A stretch of 64,000 bases of DNA from assembly GCA_903813345.2 (NCBI GenBank), contig CAIIXF020000002.1, positions 8,451,555 through 8,515,554 of the forward strand. The letters are read 5' to 3'. Origin of the DNA: Owenia fusiformis (lineage: Eukaryota > Annelida > Polychaeta > Sabellida > Oweniidae). This document shows positions 25,008-33,033 of the stretch, piece after piece (positions within the stretch are counted from its first letter, which is position 1; the number at the start of each line of letters is the position of its first letter). Both the position numbers and the translations under genes were made by a program. The notes beneath the pieces are model-generated. The model worked only from the letters and a program-made list of their open reading frames with translations, was not told the DNA's origin and did not search any database.

Positions 25008-25079
25008 TGACCCCGACGTGATTCGAACACGCAACCTTCTGATCTGGAGTCAGACGCGCTACCGTTGCGCCACGGAGTC
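25008..25079 (-). tRNA. tRNA-Trp (anticodon CCA), copy 1
   Basis: On the minus strand it reads GACTCCGTGGCGCAACGG...CGTCGGGGTC plus A. The acceptor stem pairs GACTCCG with CGGGGTC through one G-U. The loop between CTGA and TCAG contains CCA. The D arm GGCGCAACGGTAGCGC and B box GTTCGAATC are intact. Confidence 0.92.
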
Positions 25080-25168
25080 AATTGATGATGCACGATCGTC
25101 AGATATCATGTTATAACAGGAAGCGGTACCATATGTTAGATTCACAGCACATTTCTTGTTGACGAAAA

Positions 25169-25535
25169 CTTTGTCACCATCATTGATATGTTACAGGCCC
25201 GAGTCACCATCATTGATATGTTACTGGCTCGAGTCACCATTATTGATATGTTACAGGCCCGAATCACCATCATTGATATGTTACGGGTCCGAGTCACCAT
25301 CATTGATATGTTACAGACCCGAGTCACCATCATTGATATGTTACAGGCCCGAGTCAACATCATTGATATGTTACAGGTCCGAGTCGTCACCATCATTGAT
25401 ATGTTACAGGCCCGAGTCACCATCATTGATATGTTACAAGCCCGAGTCACCATCATTGATATGTTACAGGTCCGAGTCATCACCATCATTGATATGTTAC
25501 AGGTCCGAGTCGTCACCATCATTGATATGTAACAG
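25169..25535. repeat. 30-bp minisatellite (CACCATCATTGATATGTTACAGG...)
   Basis: Twelve copies of a 30-base unit, some lengthened to 33 by an inserted GTC or ATC. The sister block at 28080-28140 has only two units, so the array expanded, or contracted in the other copy, after the duplication. Open frames here are repeat artefacts. Confidence 0.92.
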
Positions 25536-25833
25536 GTCCGATAACCTGTTCAAAAGGAAACATTAAACATTCACTCATGATCAACTCGTTTTTCACAAAT
25601 TAAATCTTTCCTCTTGAGGGACGAACGTCCGCCATGTTAGTAAGATCATGGGCTTTCAAGAGATCGTTGAAAGCCCATGGTAAGATTGTTGGTTACTTTT
25701 AACATCTTACGATAGTTACGCGCCGGACAAAGAACAAGTGTGCTCACATTGTCTACTGTTGATACGGTTTGTCAATTCGTCCCTCAATCCACCAAAAGGA
25801 AATTTGTATCGATAACGCAATACTAAAATAATT

Positions 25834-25905
25834 TGACCACGACGTGATTTGAACACGCAACCTTCTGATCTGGAGTCAGACGCGCTACCGTTGCGCCACG
25901 GAGTC
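25834..25905 (-). tRNA. tRNA-Trp (CCA), copy 2
   Basis: Same gene as copy 1 with TTCAAATC in the T arm. The 3' acceptor strand is CGTGGTC instead of CGGGGTC, leaving one C-T mismatch in the acceptor stem, so function is less certain. Confidence 0.82.
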
Positions 25906-26145
25906 AATTGTATCACTAGATGAAACGTCAGATATCACATTATGACAGGCAGTGGTATTTACCCTGGTGTTTAGATAAACATTATTTTTGATCAACAGCA
26001 CAATTCTTGTAGACCATTTGTCGCTCCTATGCATCCCATAGGGAACCTATGAATTGTTAAAAACACGATGTTTTTTGGTTAATTTATGACGATAAGGGTT
26101 TCCTGAAGAGATTTAGCTGGGTTGGACAAAAAGTTAGTTTGGGGA

Positions 26146-27530
26146 GTGTAACATGTATTCAGCATCAAGAGTCAAAGATTCTACAAAATTCAAAATCTAT
26201 GATTGCTATAACATTCAGAGCCTGGGATGGGTAGTGGGTACAGTCTCTATGAGTCTAAGATGGTACAGTCTCCAGACCCTTAGATGATACAGCCTCTAGA
26301 TATAACATGGGATCTGTCTCCAGAGATGGTAGAGCCTTCAGAGGCTGATTGCTATAGCATTCAGAGCCTAAGATGGGTACAGTCTTCACGAGTCTCAGAT
26401 GGTGCAGCATCCATATATAACATGGGATCAGTTTCCAGAGTCTAAGATGGTACAACCTTCAGACCCTGAGAAGGTTCAGCCTCCAGAGATGAGAAAACGG
26501 TTTATTAGTCTATGAGTATAACAATTAGTCTAATATGGCTTCAGCCACAAGAGTCTAATGGGTACATCTTCTTCTATGATGGGTAGAACCTCCATTTCCA
26601 AGAGTTTAAGATGGTCCAGCCTCTATCATCAAAAATTGACACAGCCTAGTGTCTACTGTCTAATATGGTACAACCTCCAGAGTATAATATGAATTCATCC
26701 TCCAGAGACTAATATGGTGAAGCATCAGAGTACAATATGGATTCAGCCTCTAGAGTCAAAGATGGTACAGCCACCAGTCTATGATTTGTATGAAAATCAG
26801 AGTATAAGATGGGTAAAGACTCCAAGAGTCTTTCAATAGTAAAGCCTGCAAATATCTGAGATGGTATAGCCTCCAGAGCCTTTGAGAAGTTCTGGGAACA
26901 GCCTTCAAGAGAAGTTGGTACACTTTCCAGATGCAGTGTCTATGATGGGTAAAGCCTCCAAGAGTCTAAAATAGTACAGCCTCTCCAGAGTCTATGATGG
27001 GTATAGTCTCCCAGAGTCTAAGATGGTACAGCCTCTAGAGGCTTAGAGGGGTTAGCCTTAAGTGTTTAATGGGTACATCCTCAATAGTCTACAATGGGTA
27101 CAGCATCCATAATCTAAGATTCATACTGCCTACAAAGTCTAAGTTGGTACATATTCTAGAGTCTAAGATGTCAAAAATCGACATTTTGTCACATATAACA
27201 CCAATCTGTGGTTAATAAATGGGTCTAATATGGTACAGCCTCTACAGTCTCAGAGGGTTAAGCCTCTAATTTTTAATCGTACATCCTCCAGAGTCTACAA
27301 TGGGTATGTTATCCATAGTCTACATAGTCTAAGTTTGTACATCTTCTAGATGTCAGGAATCATCATTTAGTCACATATAACATCCATCTCTGTGATTAAT
27401 AAATGGGTCTAAGATGACACAGCCTCTAGAGTCTTAGAGGGTTTAGCCCTTAATGTTTAATGGGTACATTCTCCAGAGTCTACAATGGGTACAGCATCCA
27501 TAATCTAAGATCAATACGTTACGATGTAAC
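26146..27530. repeat. Degenerate minisatellite between the two tRNA-Trp blocks
   Basis: Units of roughly 25-30 bases of the type AGAGTCTAAGATGGTACAGCCTCC are scattered, mutated and reshuffled from about 26220 to 27520. Larger sub-blocks also recur: an ATGGGTACATCCTCCAGAGTCTACAATGGGTA segment appears near 27070, 27285 and 27460. No gene. Confidence 0.75.
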
Positions 27531-27917
27531 TTTGTACCAGCCATAGCAGTACGTTCCCGTTACCGACCGTGGATAGTACAATAACGTTATTACTATTATT
27601 ACCACCGTTAATGCCCAGGGCTGAAATAGCAAATTTGAAATAGAAAATCTTACGCACTGAACGATATCACTTTTCCCGGGAAACATAGCCGGGCGGATAA
27701 TGTCATTATTGCCCGACTAAAGTCATTAATGCCCGACACAATATCGCTCACGTCAATATAGCAATTTAAATGCCTTCTCAACTAGTACTAAAACCCCTAG
27801 AACAGGCCCTGCAAGGTGGTCATAATACGGTTTATCAATTCGTCAAAAGCTTCGAATTCAATACCCTTCAATACATCAAAAAGAGATTTGTATTTATAAC
27901 GTAATACTAAAATGTGT
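27531..27917. other. Non-coding interval
   Basis: No gene seen. GCCCGACTAAAGTCATTAATGCCCGAC at about 27710 repeats a GCCCG/TCATTA motif also present 20-40 bases earlier. A short TAATACGTTACGATGTAAC motif sits at about 27510. Confidence 0.4.
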
Positions 27918-27989
27918 TGACCCCGACGTGATTTGAACACGCAACCTTCTGATCTGGAGTCAGACGCGCTACCGTTGCGCCACGGAGCC
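27918..27989 (-). tRNA. tRNA-Trp (CCA), copy 3
   Basis: Starts GGCTCCGTGGCGCAACGG on the minus strand and ends CGGGGTCA. The acceptor stem pairs with two G-U wobbles. The anticodon CCA, D arm and T arm are intact. Confidence 0.9.
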
Positions 27990-28019
27990 AATTGTATACG
28001 TAAGCACGTCAGATATTAT

Positions 28020-28752
28020 ATTATGACAGGCAGCGGTACCATATGTTAGATTCACAGCACATTCCTTGTTGGCGAAAACTTTGTCACCATCATTGATATG
28101 TTACAGGTCCGAGTCGTCACCATCATTGATATGTAACAGGCCCGATATAACCTGTTCAAAAGGAAACATTACACTCATGATCAACTCGTTTTCCTCAATT
28201 TAAATGTTTCCTCTTGAGGGACGAACTCTCCGTCCGCCATGTTAATAAGATCATGGGTTTTCAAGAGATCGTTGAAAGCCCATGGTAAGATTGTTGGTTA
28301 CTTTTAACATCTTCCGATAGTTACGCGCCGGATAAAGAAACAGTGTGCTCCCGTTTTCTGTTTTATACGGTTTGTCAATTCGTCCCTCTATCGACCAAAA
28401 GGAAATTTGTATTTATAACGTAATACTAAAATATCTTGACCCCGACGTGATTTGAACACGCAACCTTCTGATCTGGAGTCAGACGCGTTACCGTTGCGCC
28501 ACGGAGTCAATTGTATCACAAGGGGAAACATCAGATATCAGATTATGACACCTAGGCAGTGGTATTTACCCTGGTGTTTAGATAAACATTATTTTTGATC
28601 AACAGCATAATCCTTGTAGTCCATTTGTCACTCCTATGCATCCCATAGGGAACCTATGAATTGTTAAAAACACGATGTTTTTTGGTTAATTTATGACGAT
28701 AAGGGTTTCCTGAAGAGATTTAGCTGGGTTGGACAAAAAGTTAGTTTGGGGA
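28020..28752. repeat. Segmental duplication, copy B
   Basis: Sister of 25120-26145: same minisatellite (two units), same microhairpin, a tRNA-Trp gene, and the same tail through GGGTTTCCTGAAGAGATTTAGCTGGG. Beyond 28752 the two blocks differ. The tail resembles the MITE at 49512-49891. Confidence 0.85.
28437..28508 (-). tRNA. tRNA-Trp (CCA), copy 4
   Basis: Minus strand GACTCCGTGGCGCAACGGTAACGCG...CGGGGTCA. The acceptor stem is intact. It has one G-to-A change in the D region relative to the other copies. Anticodon CCA. Confidence 0.9.
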
Positions 28753-29542
28753 CAAAATAATATAGGCTAATTAGCGAGGTTATTATTGAAATATTGATTG
28801 TTTTCTATATCTTGAAATGTAGAAATGATAGCAGCATAATTAGTTTGTCTGAACTCGTGTTTTGAGGGTGACTGAATAAGATATTGTTAAAATATACAAG
28901 AATAGCTTATTAAATAGAGTGCATAATTGCAACTTAGTATATTTTATGATTGAAATATCGCATTTATTCAGATATAAAGCTTGTAAGCTTTTGTTCAATG
29001 AATATTGCTGTCTAATTAACTAAATTAAGTTTTTTTATATTGATTTAATTTGGTTGCCAAAAATAACTAATTTCGGGGATAATTATATATTGCAAATAAG
29101 AGCAGCCATTATTGAAAAATAAGCAAGCAAAGGACCACGTGCAGCGCAAAATATGAAAATAATCATGAGGAGTTTGAGAGTTTGATCGCGTTTTCACAGA
29201 ATCGGATCTATGGGGAGTGAGATTATTTGAGCCAACGTTTAGAATTGACATACCAATCTATTCCTTGGCATCTCAAATACAATATCCCCCAAAAGATTTC
29301 TTACAAACTGCTGGTGAAAGTGCAAAAATGGGGGAAAGGTGTTAAAATTCTCTCAAATTATAAAGTAAAAATGGTAACCATAAAATAGAAAAATAATACC
29401 TTATTGTAAAAATCTTTCGTTTTCCTGGATTACAGTATGCACGTCGGCGAGGATTTTTTGAAAAATAGACATGACAAGGAATGATATGCATCAAAAATTT
29501 GCTACAATGGTATTCAGAAAGTAACTACTTACACCATTTTTT
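28753..29542. other. Non-coding, AT-rich interval
   Basis: No gene recognised. A TTTGGTTGCCAAAAATAACTAATTTCGGGGATAATTATA segment at about 29050 resembles the far end of the MITE at 49512-49891, so this is probably the remaining body of the same kind of element. Confidence 0.4.
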
Positions 29543-29582
29543 CACCCTGACGTGATTTGAACGCACAATCTGGAGTTGTTAC
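29543..29582 (-). pseudogene. Fragment of a tRNA-Trp gene
   Basis: TTTCACCCTGACGTGATTTGAACGC followed by ACAATCTGGAGT on the plus strand matches the 3' half and anticodon arm of the tRNA-Trp genes with an internal deletion. It cannot fold as a tRNA. Confidence 0.7.
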
Positions 29583-29619
29583 TTGTTTCATCAAATGAAA
29601 GTTGTGCACTTTAGCAAAA

Positions 29620-29752
29620 CATTGATTCCGGGAATCGAAACCAGGCGACGGTGGTGATAGCGCTGGATCCTAATATTCGTTCGTCTTTACTTCTTAAAAG
29701 AGAGCTTCGTCTTATACTGTACACAGGGTTTAACCACTAGACCATATGGTAT
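29620..29752 (-). pseudogene. tRNA-Glu pseudogene split by an insertion of about 55 bp
   Basis: The T arm and anticodon arm (GATTCCGGGAATCGAAACCAGGCG..GATAGCGCTGGATCCTAA) and the 5' part (TAACCACTAGACCATATGG) are both recognisable. They are separated by about 55 unrelated bases that fall in the D-loop region. The site is not the canonical intron position next to the anticodon, so this is a broken gene. Confidence 0.7.
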
Positions 29753-29825
29753 ACTGCTGTAGGTACGATATGGCATATCAATTTTTCAGAAAAAATTACA
29801 TGGTGAAAGACGTTTTAGCAAAACA

Positions 29826-29854
29826 GCAGTTCCCACACCGGGAATCGAACCCGT
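29826..29854 (-). pseudogene. 3'-half fragment of tRNA-Glu
   Basis: GTTCCCACACCGGGAATCGAACCC matches the acceptor and T arm of the genes to the right, then jumps into the spacer (GTACGATATGGCATATCAATTTTT). Together with the spacer it repeats the preceding 75 bases, so it arose by tandem duplication. Confidence 0.75.
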
Positions 29855-29920
29855 ACGATATGGCATATCAATTTTTTCAGAAAAAATTACATGGTGAAAG
29901 ACGTTTTAGCAAAACAGCAG

Positions 29921-29992
29921 TTCCCTCACCGGGGATCGAACCCGGGCCACGGCGGTGAGAGCGCCGGATCCTAACCACTAGACCATATGGGA
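29921..29992 (-). tRNA. tRNA-Glu (CTC), array copy 1
   Basis: Minus strand TCCCATATGGTCTAGTGGTT...; the loop CTCTCAC gives anticodon CTC. The 3' acceptor strand is TGAGGGA, leaving one A-A mismatch with TCCCATA, so it may be a weaker gene. Confidence 0.82.
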
Positions 29993-30085
29993 GTTGGCTA
30001 CGCCGCCTCATATCGCATATCTATTCCTACAATATCAGTCAAAACAAAACCGGAATGAAAGATTAACGTTTTAGCAAAATAGCAG

Positions 30086-30157
30086 TTCCCACACCGGGAA
30101 TCGAACCCGGGCCACGGCGGTGAGAGCGCCGGATCCTAACCACTAGACCATATGGGA
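30086..30157 (-). tRNA. tRNA-Glu (CTC), array copy 2
   Basis: Complete 72-base tRNA: the acceptor TCCCATA pairs with TGTGGGA, the anticodon loop is CTCTCAC, and the B box is GGTTCGATTCC. Confidence 0.93.
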
Positions 30158-30249
30158 GTTGGCTATGCCGCCTCATATCGCATATCTATTCGTACAGATC
30201 AGCCAAAACAAAACCGGAATGAAAGATTAACGTTTTAGCAAAATAGCAG

Positions 30250-30321
30250 TTCCCACACCGGGAATCGAACCCGGGCCACGGCGGTGAGAGCGCCGGATCC
30301 TAACCACTAGACCATATGGGA
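30250..30321 (-). tRNA. tRNA-Glu (CTC), array copy 3
   Basis: Identical to copy 2 over the tRNA. The spacing of 164 bases from copy 2 defines the tandem unit. Confidence 0.93.
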
Positions 30322-30413
30322 GTTGGCTATGCCGCCTCATATCGCATATCTATTCGTACAGATCAGCCAAAACAAAACCGGAATGAAAGATTAACGTTTT
30401 AGCAAAAGAGCAG

Positions 30414-30485
30414 TTCCCACACCGGGAATCGAACCCGGGCCACGGCGGTGAGAGCGCCGTATCCTAACCACTAAACCATATGGGA
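30414..30485 (-). tRNA. tRNA-Glu (CTC), array copy 4, slightly degenerate
   Basis: Same frame of 72 bases and anticodon CTC, but with TTTAGTGG in place of TCTAGTGG and GATACGGCG in place of GATCCGGCG. The changes affect the A box and the region next to the anticodon stem, so function is uncertain. Confidence 0.8.
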
Positions 30486-30578
30486 GTTGGCTATACTTCC
30501 TCATATCGCATATCTATTCGTAACAGATCAGCCAAAACAAAACTGGAATGAAAGATTAACGTTTTAGCAAAATAGCAG

Positions 30579-30650
30579 TTCCCACACCGGGAATCGAACC
30601 CGGGCCACGGCGGTGAGAGCGCCGGATCCTAACCACTAGACCATATGGGA
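30579..30650 (-). tRNA. tRNA-Glu (CTC), array copy 5
   Basis: Complete 72-base gene identical to copies 2 and 3. The spacing from copy 4 is 165 bases. Confidence 0.93.
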
Positions 30651-30741
30651 GTTGGCTAAGCCGCTTCATATCGCATATCTATTCGTACAGATCAGTCAAA
30701 ACAAAACCGAAATGAAAGATTAGCATTTTAGCAAAATAGCA

Positions 30742-30775
30742 TTTCCCACACCGGGAATCGAACCCGGACCATGGC
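30742..30775 (-). pseudogene. Truncated tRNA-Glu at the right end of the array
   Basis: TTTCCCACACCGGGAATCGA then ACCCGGACCATGG keeps the acceptor and T arm only; unique sequence follows. It marks where the tandem array breaks off. Confidence 0.75.
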
Positions 30776-31248
30776 AAAACAAAAATTTCAATTATGATGG
30801 TCTACGAGTACAAACATGATACGTAAAGCCATCGCGGTAATTTAGCAATAATTGGGAAAGATTGGGGAAACCAGTGGCAGAAAAGCTTAGAGCGCATGCG
30901 CACGTACTTAGGATGGATTACATTTTGGAGGAAGGTACAAGGGTTAATGACTGACACTAAGATAGCTCATATCAGTAATTTGAAGTATGAATAGTTGCAA
31001 ACTGAGGTAATTGGCGTATTATTATGATGGAATATTTTAATCGGTCATTCAAGAAGATATTCCCTCTTTGGTGAACGTATGATGTCAAATGATTACGATA
31101 GTAATGTTTAAGTAAGGAAGGGAGGTCGAGAAAGCGTTCAGGAATACAAGTGCGTAGTAAAATAGCATACCCACCATGTTTGAAACCAGTGTTATGTAGA
31201 TAATTGTGTATTGGGCCTAGCTAGTCTAATAGAATCTGTATGTATTAA
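30776..31248. other. Non-coding interval
   Basis: No gene recognised between the tRNA array and the LINE tail. Confidence 0.4.
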
Positions 31249-31893
31249 TATATTTTATTTATTGTACCAATAATCCCTTTAAGGGCAAATGTACAAAAGA
31301 AGAGAAAAAAACTTACATAGACATAGTAACGTACAAGTAGAAAAGTACATAAATACAGATGAATATATATATATATGTAACTGGACCACGTCGTTACTGG
31401 GTGAGTCTGTCTGAAATCTACCTACTGAGCAAAGTACTCCTTATAGAGAATAATCCATTTACCATGTTAGAAAAGATGCTGCAATATTGCTCCTCAGCAT
31501 TAAATAAGAAAGCTAGTAAATCCATATCTGATAGCGAGCCGATATTAGGACATTTGGTATAAAGCAAGTCTAAATATATATTTGTGATATGTTTGAGCTC
31601 ATAACACTTGAGCAAAAAATGTTCTTCGGTCTCCTGTGCCTTTTTACATAGTTTACAAATTCTGAGTTCGGGTGGAAGTTCGGGAGTTCGGGTGGTCTTT
31701 TATATCTACCCACCTCGACTTCAAGCTTGTGACTGCTAATTCTAAGCGATGTTAAATTGCGGCGGGCATCTTTATTCTTAATATGGTCAAGATAATTTTC
31801 ATAATGAAATGAAAATTTAATTTGTTTATAAAACCTTAATTTGCCATTAGTATGTGACATAGTCATTTTGTATTCATTCCAATTGTCATTCAT
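31249..31893 (-). mobile_element. 5'-truncated LINE: end of a reverse-transcriptase protein and 3' tail
   Basis: On the minus strand, 31570-31893 encodes LTSLRISSHKLEVEVGRYKRPPELP, the block found near the C-terminus of many invertebrate non-LTR retrotransposon proteins. A duplicated GTTCGGGTGG segment near 31668-31700 shifts the frame. The neighbouring frame resumes with an ICKLCKKAQETEEHFLLKC zinc-knuckle-like block and continues in 31418-31615. The 3' end carries AAGGGATTATTGGTACAATAAA (minus strand, about 31255-31280). The reverse-transcriptase core and endonuclease are absent, as in dead-on-arrival copies. Confidence 0.8.
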
Positions 31894-32052
31894 TTAGTGC
31901 TCCTCCTCATCTAAGTTGATTTCGCGAATGCCACCTTACTTTTGTTTCGTCTTGTCAAAATGTTTCCCCTCTTCCATTGATTTTGCTTATATGTTCACCA
32001 TTTTTTGTTTAAACATGTTTTTAGTCTTTTCCTGCTGTCTAAGCTTGTATTC

Positions 32053-32201
32053 TGCAACTTTCAGCTGACGGCTACAAGATTATCTGCTTTTTGTGACCAA
32101 CTCATTTAGATATTAATGGAATAGTGGCAGGTACTATTTATATTTCAATGAGTTGACCATAAAAAGTAGGTTAATTTGGTAGCCGATAGCCGTTAGTTGC
32201 A
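32053..32201. mobile_element. Foldback MITE, family M1
   Basis: TGCAACTTTCAGCTGACGGCTAC faces GGTAGCCGATAGCCGTTAGTTGCA. The centre has AGTGGCAGGTACTATTTATATTTCAATGAGTTGACCATAAA, the signature of family M1. Confidence 0.75.
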
Positions 32202-32289
32202 ATTGCCAATACAAGTGTTCTTATATATCTATTGATTCCAAATATAATGTAAACTCACTTTGTAACCAATCATGTAGATGAGGTATCAC

Positions 32290-32454
32290 TCGCGAATCCA
32301 ATCGCCAGCTAATTAACGGTTTAATTCCTACTTTTTATGGCTAATTCATTTAAATATGAATGGAATACCGGCAGGTACTATTCATATTTAAATGAGTTGA
32401 CCATAAATAAGCAGATCAGTATGTCAGCCGACAACCGGCGGTTGAATTCGAGAG
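32290..32454. mobile_element. Foldback MITE, family M1
   Basis: CTCGCGAATCCAATCGCCAGC faces GCCGACAACCGGCGGTTGAATTCGAGAG, with centre CCGGCAGGTACTATTCATATTTAAATGAGTTGACCATAAA. It stands about 90 bases after another copy. Confidence 0.75.
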
Positions 32455-32932
32455 TCTGAGTGTTGGTTATTCATTGCACAATCAATTAGTTGAGAAAAGT
32501 TAGGAAAACTATCAATTACCGAGTTAAGTGAATTGTCAATTTCTGAAATGGATTATTTCAATAGTTTTTATTCAACTTGAAATATTATAAAGCGATGCAA
32601 AAGTGGCGGATGTGTTATGACAACATTCGCTGTAAAATAAACATTTACAAGAACTGTTGAAATAGCACCAGAAAAATAAACAATTTAAGCAAAGATTTGA
32701 ACATACAAATTTCACAATGTGTAGCTGAGAGAAAAAGTTAACAATTGAACAGTAGTAGGATCGATTGCTCCCGAAAGAACCTTAAGCTTAAAATCAGAAA
32801 TTCATATGCATTTAACTGTATCGGATTTTAATCACAAAAGCACATACATACAGGAACAAGACGCTATTTTCACTAATAGTAGTAGGCATACCGCTACCAG
32901 TTCGCTGTGCCAACACATTCCTTGAGACTGCT

Positions 32933-32962
32933 GTATATAGGATAGATAATTGCTCCTTCACA
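32933..32962 (+). promoter_or_regulatory. Candidate TATA box and initiator of nucleotidase copy 2
   Basis: GTATATAG at 32933-32940 is followed about 20-25 bases later by CCTTCACAGTT, an initiator-like sequence around 32960. This would leave a 5' UTR of about 75 bases before the ATG at 33034. It is inferred from motif and spacing only. Confidence 0.35.
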
Positions 32963-33033
32963 GTTGAAGTTCTTTTTTAAAGCGAAATCAAACTGAAAAA
33001 ATTTTATTTCGTAGGTTCACGTTGAATCAAACC

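Larger units (their letters stand above)
25120..26145. repeat. Segmental duplication, copy A (tRNA-Trp region)
   Basis: This block and 28020-28752 share, in the same order, the 30-bp minisatellite, a CTGTTCAAAAGGAAACATT segment and a GGGCTTTCAA microhairpin. They also share a tRNA-Trp gene and a tail ending in GCTGGGTTGGACAAAAAGTTAG. Identity looks well above 90% apart from the number of minisatellite units. Confidence 0.85.
31894..32932. other. Interval upstream of nucleotidase copy 2, with two M1 MITEs
   Basis: No gene. Two foldback MITEs of the same family lie at 32053-32201 and 32290-32454. The rest (32455-32932) is AT-rich and would include the promoter region of copy 2. Confidence 0.5.

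Noticed and set aside
25169-25535. Possible CRISPR-like array of regularly spaced repeats
   Set aside because: Units are contiguous without unique spacers, and the DNA is eukaryotic. The same applies to the arrays at 38,876, 56,864 and 58,715.
25142-25566. Three overlapping frames of 114-136 codons with ICYRPESPSL, IIDMLQARVT and NISMMVT repeats
   Set aside because: They come from a 30-bp minisatellite, open in multiple phases on both strands.
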